Assembly (NCBI GenBank): GCA_943704495.1
Contig: CALSCR010003849.1
Location: 1 to 30,426 of the forward strand
DNA length: 30,426 nt
Source of the DNA: Pigoraptor chileana
Taxonomy: Eukaryota > Opisthokonta > Filasterea
Direction of reading: 5' to 3'
Under the pieces are notes generated by a model that did not search any database, was not told where the DNA came from, and saw only the letters and a list, made by a program, of their open reading frames with translations. Shown piece after piece: positions 9,753 through 28,400 of this stretch (position 1 is the stretch's first letter; each line of letters starts with the position of its first letter). A program made the position numbers and the translations under genes.

Positions 9753-10460
9753 CAAGACAAGAAAAGAGAGAGAGGCCGGGGAATTGCCCCTCTGCGGCTC
9801 CGGTTGCGACGATAATGCCCGCGAGGATGCGGACCGCTCTTCTCCTCGCGCGTCATTCTTATACTAACTGGCTGCGTGGAAAAACTCACCGGTGGCCAGG
9901 TGTTTGAATCACTAAAGGAGTCTTTTAAAAGCTGTCGTGCACCTGCCGCCACGCGGTCGCCCTGCCGGATGCCCACGGTTGGGTGACTATCGTCCGACTT
10001 ACACCGTGATACTCAATGGCACGGAATGGAGGCATGACTTGATACAGTGCGAAGGCCGGCAGTGGTGGCAGCCCCCTGAGCCGCATGCTCCCGCTCAATG
10101 GCCTAGCTCGACGCCGACGTATTGCCGACGGCGACCGCAGCTGAACGACTGTATAACTGTTGAGGGTGGCGCGGCCGGCGTACGAACCGGCCGTGAACTC
10201 GGCTGACTGGTCAGCTCAGTCCACCTGAATGCGCATCATCCACAGCGGTCCAAGGTCCGCCTTCGCTTCTTTCGGTCTCTTAGTGGAAGCGCGCTGACTG
10301 AGATACTTTTGACGAATCCCGCTCACAAACGGGCGAAGGCGGGGCGGTCCGAGACCGGACTTCAGAACCATGGGCCGCGTTGAGTCAGTCCGCATCATGA
10401 TGAACAGATGGACTGCCGGCCCGTTCAGCGCCGCCGGGGCTTTATTGTGCTGCATTCATC
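9753..10460 (-). pseudogene. decayed non-LTR reverse-transcriptase-like fragment
   Basis: A GC-rich block in a spacer. In order on the minus strand it shows short resemblances to LINE reverse transcriptase: NKAPAALNG (10445-10419; compare the NKAPGxDG motif of RT block 1), MRLRGLPPLPAF (about 10086-10050; compare LRxRGLPP ahead of block 4) and TVGIRQGD (9979-9956; compare GVRQGDPLSP). Order and spacing, roughly 150 codons from the first to the last and 31 codons from GLPP to GIRQGD, fit an RT. The frame changes between segments and there are stops, and I see neither a YADD block nor an endonuclease. I read it as a truncated, dead copy. The resemblance is short and judged by eye, so chance remains possible. 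Confidence 0.4.
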
Positions 10461-10946
10461 GGCACTCTGTCCTGTATTATCGCAGCGCTCTGAGTCTGTG
10501 GCTTTATTAAGTAATGCACACGAAGCTTAGTGGTCGACTGGTCGTACATGCAGTTGTTGCCGACTGTTTTGGAGGCCGAAGGGTTCAGGCACTGACTCTA
10601 AAAATAGCCCGGATCTCAGTTTGCCGAGCTCTCGCGTGAAATCAGAGTGATTGATGATCTCCATGGCAACTCACCCTCATTCCAATAAGCCGATCACTCT
10701 CATCAAATGACGATGTCGGGTGTGGGTCTCTAATCCCACAGAAACGACTTCAAATGCACGCTTTTATATAAACAAACACCATACAAGAAGTGTTTTGATA
10801 GCATATGAATATACTGATAGGGGTGTTAAAGAGAGCTTGGGAGGTGCATCATTGTGCACCGACTGCACGTTTCGCGCCGTGCAAACGAGTTAATTCAGCG
10901 AGGGTTTTTGCAGTGAGTGTCAAGGGCCCGAGTGCCCGCACCGAAA
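10461..10946 (+). promoter_or_regulatory. upstream region / 5' UTR of CFAP58
   Basis: No exon recognised. A TATATAA-like sequence occurs at about 10764-10772 (TTTTATATAAAC), about 180 bp before the start codon, and could be a core promoter element. The stretch from about 10860 to the ATG lacks an in-frame upstream start and is the likely 5' UTR. Confidence 0.3.
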
Positions 10947-11663
10947 ATGGACCCCGATAAACAGACCGCCGTCGGCGACGTCGTTGATGCGTTGAAGAAT
11001 AAGGTCGATGGCGAGAAGCCTGCTGAGGACAATGCATTCGAGTCGCTTGAGAAGGATTTTCAGGAGGTGAGTGGCCACGACAACGATTAACATGTTGGTT
11101 GTGTTGTGAACGTTCTTTTATTGAGTGTTGAGAGCAAGAAAGAAATCGTGCCACTTTGCGTTGTCTTTTGATTTCATATATGAGTATTTGCTATGCACAA
11201 CTCTAACTTAAAAAGAACAAAACAACGTTTGCGCCGCATGCTTGCGCTATTGCATAGGTGCTGAACGAGCTCATGGTTGACAAGGGTCTCGAAAAGTTTC
11301 GCGTCGAGTACGAGAAGTTGCATCGAGCGTTGAAAAAGTCGCATGAGAGCGAGAAGCGTCTCAAGCAGAAATGCCGGGAACTCAGCGCCGAAATTGTTGC
11401 AAACGCGGCCAAGGTGGAGACTGCCGTGAAGCTGTCGCGCGAGGACCAGAACACGATCGCGCAGCTCAAAAAGGTGTGTGTTTTGTGTTTATGCCGAGTG
11501 ATGCCGTCTCGTCTCGTCTCGTCTGTTTTCTTCTGTAATTTCGAAATGTGCCTTTTTGCACATGCCAATTTATTAGGGTGTGCGGTTGGAAATTGAATTA
11601 TATATATATGTGTGTGTGTGTGTGTGTGACATTATCCATTATGTGGGGTTTGTTGTATGAATG

Positions 11664-11694
<31 letters not shown>

Positions 11695-14600
11695 CAGTCG
11701 GTGTGTGTGCTTTTGGACAAAAAGACGAGATCTGAACTGTGTATGCTGAACCTCCCTCCTTATTCTGTTTTATTCCATTATGATGAGTAGGAGATTGAAA
11801 AGGCGTGGAAGATGGTCGACGCATCACACGAGAAGGAGGGGCGTGCAAAGGAGGCCATTTCGCAGCTCAAAACTGAGATTGCCAATCTCAGCAAGATGGT
11901 TGAGCAGGGCGCCGGCTTCTCCATTGGCCAGGAGCACAACGTCAATGAGCTTTTGCTGCTTAAGGAGGACTTGATCAAGGAGCGCGACGAGCAAATGGCG
12001 ACGATCGTGCAGCTGCGGAAGGACATTACCGAGCTGATGGATAGGATGCAGTCGATCGAGGGCGAGAAGGCGACGGCAGAGTCGGAGGTGTCGCAGCTGA
12101 AGGATCTTATCGCCAGCAAAAAGAGCGAGAGCGATCGCGAGCAGCGAAAGAAGGAAAAGCTCGAGCGCGAGATGAAGGACAACAGGCAGCTTCTGGAATC
12201 GAAGAACAACGAAATCAAGACTAAGCAGTCGCAGATTTCCAAAAACCAGGAGGAGATTACGCGCCTCGAGCATCAGCTGCGCGAACAGAAGACGCTCACG
12301 GAGAAGGCGCTCAAGGATCATGACGCGCTCAACGCACGCACGATGAAGTTGCAGGCCGAGTACGAGGATCAGGTGGGTTACGTTTTGCAGCAATCAGTGA
12401 AAAGTGCTGTTTTGGAAGTTGCTTGTTCCATTTTGTAGGTCTTGTGTGAGTGAATGAGTGTTTGTGTGTTGTGTGTTGAGTTTTGTATCGCTTAGGGCAA
12501 TCTGTTCTTTGCGCAACAATCCCTCACCTTGAGGATGTCTTTACAAATTCACAAACACCCACCGCTAACCCACAATCTACTCCCTCCAACACATCAGGTC
12601 TTGACGACGACCCAACTCGCGTCGGAGAACCAACAGAAGGCGGCTGAACTCAAGATGAAGGAGGAAGAAATTGGAGAGCTGCGCAACGAGACTGGCCAGG
12701 TCAACAAGATGCGCGAGGCACTCCAGAAGAAGATCAAGGGCCTCGACGAGGAGAAGATGGAGGGAAAGCGCCAGAAGGACGAGCTGAAGGCGAAAATCAA
12801 CGCCCTCGAGCGCGATCTTGACTCTCTGAAGCGACAGGGTGAGAGCGACCGCAAGACGATTGAGGATCTCGTGCGGGAGCGCGACATTTTGAACAAGAAT
12901 CTCGTGAAGGCGGCGGGTTCGACGGACAAGCAGTCGTCGCTCGTCAAGATCCACGAGCAGCAGAAGAAGCACCTCGAGCAGGAGATATCGGGATACAAGG
13001 ACGAGGCTATGAAGCAGCGCAACCTGATTTACCAGCTGGAGAAGGAACGCGATCGCTACATTAACGAGGCGTCGGAGATGACGCAGCGGTGTCTGCAGGC
13101 GATGGAGGAGGTCAAGATTCGCGAGATGATGATCTTTGACTACAAGAAGAAAATTGCCGAGGCCGAGACGAAGCTCAAGCAGCAGCAGAATCTCTACGAG
13201 GCCGTGCGATCGGATCGCAACCTCTACAGCAAGAATCTGATCGAGTCGCAGGACGAAATCACTGAGATGAAGCGCAAGCTCAAGATCATGAACCACCAAA
13301 TCGACCAACTGAAGGAGGAGATATCGTCCAAGGAGTCTGCGCTCGTGAAGGAACATTTTGAGCACCTGAAGGTCGAGAAGGAAAAGGAGGGCCTGGTCGC
13401 AGAGGTCAACCGCATTCGCCACCAAAACGACGTTGCGCAACAGTACATTCAGTCGCAGGAGGCGGAGGAGCACAAGCTGCGGCATATCATCCAGGAGGCC
13501 GACGCCGAGCGCGTGCGGCAGAAGAAGGAGCTCGACCAGGTCATCAACGAGCGCGACATTTTGGGCACGCAGCTCATTCGGCGCAACGACGAACTCGCGC
13601 TGCTTTACGAAAAGATCAAGATCCAGCAGTCGACGCTCAACAAAGGCGAGCGCCAGTACCGCGAGCGGCTCGAAGATATTCGCGTGCTCAAGCTTGAGAT
13701 CAAGAAGATTCGCCGCGAAAAGACTCTTTTGTCGAAGAACGTCGCAAACGTCGAAAATCTCCGTCGCGAGGTGTACCACCTTCAGCGGGAGCTGTTGCGG
13801 GAGCGCACGCGCTGCAAGGCGCTTGAGGAGGAGCTCGAGAACCCGATGAATATCCACAGGTGGCGCAAGCTGGAGGGTTCGGATCCGAGCACGTACGAGA
13901 TGATCCAGAAGATCCAGACTCTGCAGAAGCGGCTGATCGCCAAGACAGAGGAAGTCGTTGAGAAGGAGATGCTCATTCAAGAAAAGGAGAAGATGTACGT
14001 TGAGCTCAAGAACATTCTCGCGCGACAGCCCGGTCCTGAGGTCGCGGAGCAGCTGAGCATCTATCAGCAGACACTGAAGGACAAGACGAGGCAGCTCAAG
14101 GTGGGCGTGCGTTCCTTGTTTGTTTGGCGTTTTAAGCTATCTGTGCGACCTGGAAACAGCGCTCTCCAATTGTTGTTGATGTTGTTGGTGTTGTTGTTGT
14201 TGTTTTGCTATTTGGTGTGTGTTGTGCCCCCTGTGTTAACCGCCCCACTGTCTCACATTTCTGCGCCACAGTCGATGACGTCGGAGCTCAACATGTACCA
14301 ATCGCAAGTCAACGAGTACAAGTATGAGATTGAGCGGCTGTCCAAGGAGCTCATGGACGTCAAGAAGAAGTACTTTGAGCAGAAGCGCAAGGAACGCCAG
14401 ACGAGGTGCGTGCCCAGTCCTCACTCGCAACCAGCACCTGCTTCGATTGTGTTGTTGTGCTGTTTTTGTTATGTGGGCTGTTGTGTGTGTTCCGTCTCGC
14501 TTTCCTTAGAATGTTTTTGCCCATGACTTTATTGTTTCTCATTCGCCTTCTTTTCTGTTTGCGTTGCGCGTTTGCCACACACAACAGGGAGCGCGAAAAG

Positions 14601-14696
14601 GCTGAGACGCACGACGGACCCAACGGGTCGTTTCCAATGCCTCACAGGGATCAGCCTCGGTTTGCGGGTGGCGGTTTCAACCTCACGGCTGCGTAA
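10947..14696 (+). CDS. CFAP58: cilia- and flagella-associated protein 58 (CCDC147), six exons
   Basis: A long coiled-coil axonemal protein needed for motile cilia. Exons: 10947-11066, 11258-11473, 11791-12372, 12598-14100, 14272-14405, 14588-14696; joined they give 887 aa (human 872) with all phases matching. Nearly the whole product is charged heptad coiled coil. Stretches almost identical to CFAP58 include LEKFRVEYEKLH and KCRELSAEIV (exon 2) and, in exon 4, KLKQQQNLYEAVRSDRNLYS, RRNDELALLYEKIKIQQS, ERTRCKALEEELENP and KTEEVVEKEMLIQEKEKMY. The C-terminus ends RFAGGGFNLTAA, as in relatives. Donors are GTGAGT, GTGTGT, GTGGGT, GTGGGC and GTGCGT. Intron 4 (14101-14271) is 171 bp, phase 0 and free of stops, so its retention would keep the frame open. 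A possible ATTAAA polyadenylation signal lies about 130 bp after the stop. The strong 467-codon antisense frame over exon 4 is a shadow of the Lys/Glu codons. Confidence 0.97.
11507..11697 (+). repeat. three microsatellites in CFAP58 intron 2
   Basis: A (GTCTC)n-like pentanucleotide run at about 11507-11524, a (GT)n run at about 11606-11627 after an AT run, and a (GTGC)8 run at about 11662-11695. They all lie in one 317-bp intron whose donor is itself GTGTGT. Confidence 0.85.
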
Positions 14697-15473
14697 ACAG
14701 AGCCATATCACAACAACCCACACACACACACACACCACACACACTTGTCCCGCCGCGTTCAGCCCAGCCGTCGCCTCGTTTTTATCTCGCGCGTTTTTAA
14801 GTTTGTACATGCAATTTCTCCAGATCCATTAAAGGAACAAGAAAAACAACAACAAACATTCTATCATAAAATGGCGTGCAGTTCGGCCCCCAACATTTCC
14901 TGTGTAATTTCGAATCTTGATTGAGCGGATGGAGCACGGTCATGCATGCACTTGCTCATGCAGCAGAAACTATTAACTGGGGAGTCAGTTTGCACTCTTT
15001 TTCGTTTTCTTTCTTGTTTAGTGGAACGCGCGAGCAAAACGCAATGAAAAACGCAGCGACAAAGAAAGCAAAAAACACACATTACACCAGCATCAAACAT
15101 TCAAAAGCAGCACACCAAAACAACAGACAACCAAAGAGCAGACAGCAAATAGCATGCAGATAGCGAAACGCGCAGGTTGTTATCAAAATGAAGATGCCGG
15201 ACATGTGCGAACACACACACCCAAAAACCCATCGACAACAACAACAAGCGTGAGACGCACGGTGGATAACTTCATAGTCGGGCCAGACTCCTTGTGAAAG
15301 TGACAGCCAACAACACTGTCATTAAGAAAGGGGAGCCGTTCTCGTCCAGCGAGAGCGCACATGGATAGGTTCGGCACATTCAGACGCAGACGCAGAGCGT
15401 GTCAGCGTGCAACAGTGGCGTTTGGGCATCCTCTAGTGTAGAATCAGTTATGAGTGGGTGTGTGGTCGCCCAT
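14697..15473. other. convergent spacer between CFAP58 and mtHsp70
   Basis: Contains the 3' ends of both genes. An (AC)n run lies at about 14719-14748, a possible ATTAAA signal for CFAP58 at about 14828, and an A-rich tract with repeated AACAACAAC follows. No coding exon or RNA gene is recognised. Confidence 0.5.
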
Positions 15474-18531
<3,058 letters not shown>

Positions 18532-19204
18532 TTCCGTAATATATGTGCGCAACTACCGGAAGAGTGGGAGCACGGATGTCCCAATGACAGGATTTCGTGA
18601 TAAAATTCCGCTTTCTAAAGACGCTGCATCCTTGGACAGGGGCCTATTCTTCAGACAATGAGCGTTCGTGTGTGTCTGTGGCTGTGTGCTGTGAGTGTAA
18701 GGGTGTATGAGCAGTATGCCGCTGTGATTGTTGTGCCGTGAGGATGGCGGAGGCCAGTGTGAGAGAACCGTGTGTGTGTGTGTGTGTGTGATAGCAGAGC
18801 ACATGGATGCTGATGTGGAGCAGACGCAAATGAGTCAGCTGTTGAATGCCCGCGCACTACTAATGTGAAGTCACCCTCCTATTCTGTGTATTTTCACCTC
18901 CGTCGTCAATTTAATCGACACCTCGAGCCACGTGCGTCACCAGAAAGAAATGTTGACACATTACTTAATTATGAGTTTGGGCGGCCACCATGGTCAATCG
19001 GATGATGTCATCCTGGACGACATCAATATCTAAAAAGCCTATACTCAATTTCCAAGTTTGATTTTTTTGCTGGAACATTCGAAAATTAAGTAACCTATTT
19101 ACTCCGGGGGAAGCGATTTCTCGGCGCTTTGACCAGCCATCAGTCAGATCGGCCCACCATTCCCAACTGGGGCGATCTGCCGGCAATCAGATATGATACT
19201 AATG
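18532..19204. promoter_or_regulatory. spacer upstream of mtHsp70, downstream of FAM135-like gene
   Basis: Should hold the mtHsp70 promoter/5' UTR and the FAM135-like 3' UTR, both genes being on the minus strand. It contains the odd palindrome at 18608-18642 and a (GT)n run at about 18771-18790. I see no clear heat-shock element array. A minus-strand open frame at about 18965-19186 has no ATG and resembles nothing I know. Confidence 0.35.
18608..18642. repeat. 35-bp palindrome with mismatches only at every third position
   Basis: Pairing base i with base 36-i, all twelve pairs at positions not divisible by three are complementary and all five pairs at multiples of three are mismatched (one is G-T). 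As a result both strands can be read as P-L-S-K-D-A-A-S-L followed by D or E. The palindrome centres about 94 bp upstream of the mtHsp70 start codon. I infer no function. Confidence 0.8.
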
Positions 19205-24608
<5,404 letters not shown>

Positions 24609-25495
24609 CCTCAGTGGAGAGACACGACCGATTCAAGCAGGAAAAATAAAGAAGCCCAAAGCACAATCAGCATCGGAGTGGGTAGCGCTTTGCAATTGCC
24701 ATTGCGGTTCCGATTAATATCTGCGACAACGAAGACGGACGGTAAATCCTTCGGTATTTGCGCTGACACTCCGAAGACAACCACAGTTTAGTCCAGATGC
24801 GTCAAGTATTTTCACTTCAGTGGGTTCCGGCGTGTGCCATACTAATCTACAGTGGTGGCTATCAAGATGTACCGCATCTGAACTCTGAGTTGCGAGAATC
24901 GGATAGGCATACCGACCTTCGGCAGTGAACTGATGACGCTCTTTCCCTTTACTTAGAACTCAGCGGACAAAATGATTTGAGACTTTGCCTTAATTTTTGA
25001 AATTTGGGTGGGGGCGTCCCAAATAAAGTCTGGCGTCTGGTCACCCCGTCATCACGTGATACATCATCGGAAAATTCCAAATCGTGCTTTACGTTCTGAT
25101 ATGTGCTTTTGTGTTCGTTGGCGCATTTATTTTCCGATAGTGGTTTTTTACAATCGAGGCGAACGAACGACGAAATCAATTCTTTTTTGTCGAAAAGTGC
25201 CTCCGCATTCTCTTTCCTTGTTGATTGCAAATTACATATCTGCACTTGTTTTTAATCTGGTCGTCATAAGAAGAGCTGTGTGCTCTGCACTCATCACTTA
25301 CTGTGCCCCCTCAACTGCGAGAGAGAAAGTGATAACCCGAATCAACTTGCATAGCCGATAATGTATTGCCATCGATAAATAGCATTCACTCCGGTGCGAG
25401 ACTGGCCGCGTTGTCGCGCCAATTGATCACTTTTTGTCTTTATACGTGAACACACATATTTGTTGTTCCTTTCAAAAATCATTTTGGATCGAAAG
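24609..25495. promoter_or_regulatory. divergent intergenic region
   Basis: Lies between the start codons of the FAM135-like gene (minus) and the Byr4-like gene (plus), so it should hold both promoters and 5' UTRs. No RNA gene, repeat or supported exon is visible. A 98-codon minus-strand open frame at 24949-25245 begins with GTG and has no ATG. Confidence 0.4.
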
Positions 25496-28400
25496 ATGGA
25501 GGCGATCCGCCGAGCTGTTGGCGTTGCAAGACGTCTCCGAGCGCAATACAGCCTTCGACGACTGTCGCGCGTAGGCAGACGACGCCTTGCGATTGTGGCT
25601 GTGATTGCCGTTGTCGGATACATGGCGGATCTCCCTGCAATTCTCCTTGGCGACATGTTGGCCCCAATACTGATTCTGGCGGGGGTTGCGGGGGTTGCGG
25701 CCATAGCATTTGCATATGTGCAGCGGTTAAAAGCCTCAAAGGTGAGAAGCTTGCGCATGGTTTTTATTTCACTGTGTTTGTTCGACCTTTTTGTGCCGAT
25801 AATGTCAGCAACAAATAGCCCAACAACAACAACAACAACAACTCATATTCGTGCTTCCTGATTTACTCTTTTCGTTTGTCAGGCATCCGCACTGCCAATG
25901 TACGCCGGGAGCGTCCTGCTTACGTCTCCGACTCCTTCTGGTGCTCTAGAAGGCCTAGGAAGTGTCTCAATTGACCTGACGTCCGCATATCCTGCGTATG
26001 GGGACGAGACACACGGGCAGCCGAACACGCATCTCCCCCTCGCCCCTCCGCCTGCGAGCGACCCGTACTGTGCGACACCATATGAGCAAGTACATTATAC
26101 GGGCGGTACATTTCACGCACATCCCTCGTACGGCATGCCCCCACATAGCAACCTTCAGCACCTGGTTCATCCCAACACTCACCAGGGTGCGCCGGCTGCA
26201 TCATCTCCGTGGGACTCAAAACGAGACTGGGAAGACGTAACACCGCAAGCCCCCAACCCGCCTGTGTATGTACCCACAGGCCCGGCTTATCCAGACCAGG
26301 CCTTTGCCGGATATGGCGCACAGCAGGGTAGCAGTGGACAGCAGCACTCCAACTCGAACACGCTGCCAGTGCCACTCACCTCGTCACCGTCGTCGAGCGC
26401 GCAAGGGTCGCCTCGCGGGTCCAGACAGTCCAACAAGCGTATCACGCCGCCGAAGCTTGGTGCCGTGCGTCAGTCTCTGCAACAGTCACCTTCAAGACCA
26501 CTATCGCCACTTCCGCCGTCGGGTGAGGCCTCACCTCGCCTCGCCAGTGATGTCCAGTCGCCCCCAAACCCCATCCAGGCTTCACAGGACGAACGTGCTG
26601 CCGTTCAACCAGTGACAGTCGAGGTTGCATCTGCAGCCGCTGCCATTCCAATCGTGATGGAAGTGAGCGCGGTGAGTGCGGGAATTGCATCGCCGCTTGC
26701 GTTCGCACACTTCCCCGCAGATGTGCCCACAAGTGGCCCGACTCCCTTCTCGCACGTGACGCAGATTGGCGCTTTCCGCCAACCTGACTTCGCAAGTGCC
26801 CTCACTGACAATGACGATGATTTGGCGGCGGTGGGCGTGGGCGTGGAAAGTGCACCATTGATTGCCATTGCCCCTGCACCGACGCTGGTGGCCTTTGCCA
26901 CCCCTGAAGGAGTGCAGGAAACTCCGTCTGTTGTGAACGTGCAGGACGTGCGCTCATCTTCCAGCGCAACATCAGTTCCGAAAGCAATTGCACCGCCACA
27001 AGCAGCCGCTCCGTATGTTGTTGCGTCCATACCGGCAACACGTCCTCCGCCGGTCGCGTCGTCGCTGCTCGATCGCTGGCGTGAAAAGGATGACGAGGCC
27101 GACGAGTTTGCCGAAGTGAAGCCGAAATCAACCGCGACACCCACTCATGTGGCCACGATTGCTCACGCTGCGACGCCGTCGAGCGCACAGAAGCGCAAGG
27201 GACCAATGCTTATCACTCCCGAGATACACGCCAAGATGATGTCTGGCGTCACTAGCGGTGCGCAGTCTGCCTCTGCTTTGGCGTCGACGCCGACCAAAGC
27301 AAAGGACATTCCGAAGACGACGCTGACGGATATCACGCCAGTCGCACATGCCCCTGTTGTGCCGACACCCACTGTGGTGACCGTTGCTGAGGCATCCGTT
27401 GCAAAATCGGAGCAGATCCGTGCAAAGGAGGCAGAGGGCGACAATGACAGCGATTGGGGCATGGATGATGATGCCATTTCCCCGCTGTCTGTCGTGGTGG
27501 CGCCCAGCGGGCAAACACCTGCCGGCATTGCGGTGCCGCAGGAATCGGATGCAGATTGGGATGCTGAGGAGGAGGAGGTGGTGGTGGCCGTTGATAAGGA
27601 GGGATCGATCGACGCAGTGGGTGCGAAGGCTGTCCCTTTTGTGGGTCTCGGCACCGATTCGGATGTGCCGTCTATTGTGGGGGCACCCATTGTGTCTGCA
27701 CCGCCTGCCGCGCAATTGGTCGGCGTTTCTCTCGGCGGACAGAATGATGCGGTGGCGTCAACTGCGTCTCCCGCGCCGAAGGGCACTGTCGGTATTCCAC
27801 TTGTGCGCCGCCTCGGTACTGCCGCTCCTAAGGTTGAGATTATGAACGACGACGAGTGGGACGATATTGAGATGCCCGCTGGTGGATTGCATGAACGCTC
27901 TGTGCGCGAGAAGAATGAGACTGCTGCCGAGACGCCCGCCGGATATGTCCCGCAGGTAACCCGACTCGTCGCAAAGAACACTGAGCGACATTCCACCCCG
28001 ACGAAAGTTCGCGGCGACGCCTTTGAGAACGATGATTTGGAGGGATTAGACGTGCTTGGCGACAGCCCCCTTGTTCTTGCGGAGCGATTCGGCGGTGGAG
28101 GATCAGTGCGGATTGCTGCCGACGAACGGGACGAGGAAAGCGACGCCAACTTCAGTGACAGCGACGAGGATGTGAGCGCAGGCGCAGTGCAGGCGGACGT
28201 AAAGAGCCTTCCGACGGAGGTGTCGACACTGCCGCCTTCGCCGATTGTCACTCCGATTGAGCGCCCCCGGCGGGAACTGTCCGCGTACGCCGATGACCCG
28301 GATGACATGGAGTCCGGACTGGAATTTGACGGTGAATTGAAGCTGCCGTTGTCGCTGTCATTGCGTCATCGCGCGCACCTCTCCGTTCCCGCCAGTGCCT

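Noticed and set aside
9937-10206. 89-codon plus-strand frame in the GC-rich block
   Set aside because: It starts at GTG and overlaps the better-supported minus-strand RT-like relict.
12577-13980. 467-codon open frame antisense to CFAP58 exon 4
   Set aside because: It is Leu-rich because the sense strand is rich in AAG/GAG codons. The sense frame has strong, full-length CFAP58 similarity, so this is a shadow.
18965-19186. 73-codon minus-strand frame between the FAM135-like gene and mtHsp70
   Set aside because: It starts at TTG, and the FAM135-like protein already ends with a family-typical C-terminus at 19205.
24949-25245. 98-codon minus-strand frame in the divergent spacer
   Set aside because: It begins at GTG with no ATG, shows no recognised motif, and lies where promoters are expected.
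27163-28308. 381-codon Ser/Thr-rich frame antisense to the Byr4-like exon 2
   Set aside because: Low complexity mirroring Asp/Gly/Ala codons on the other strand; the plus frame continues across six phase-consistent exons.
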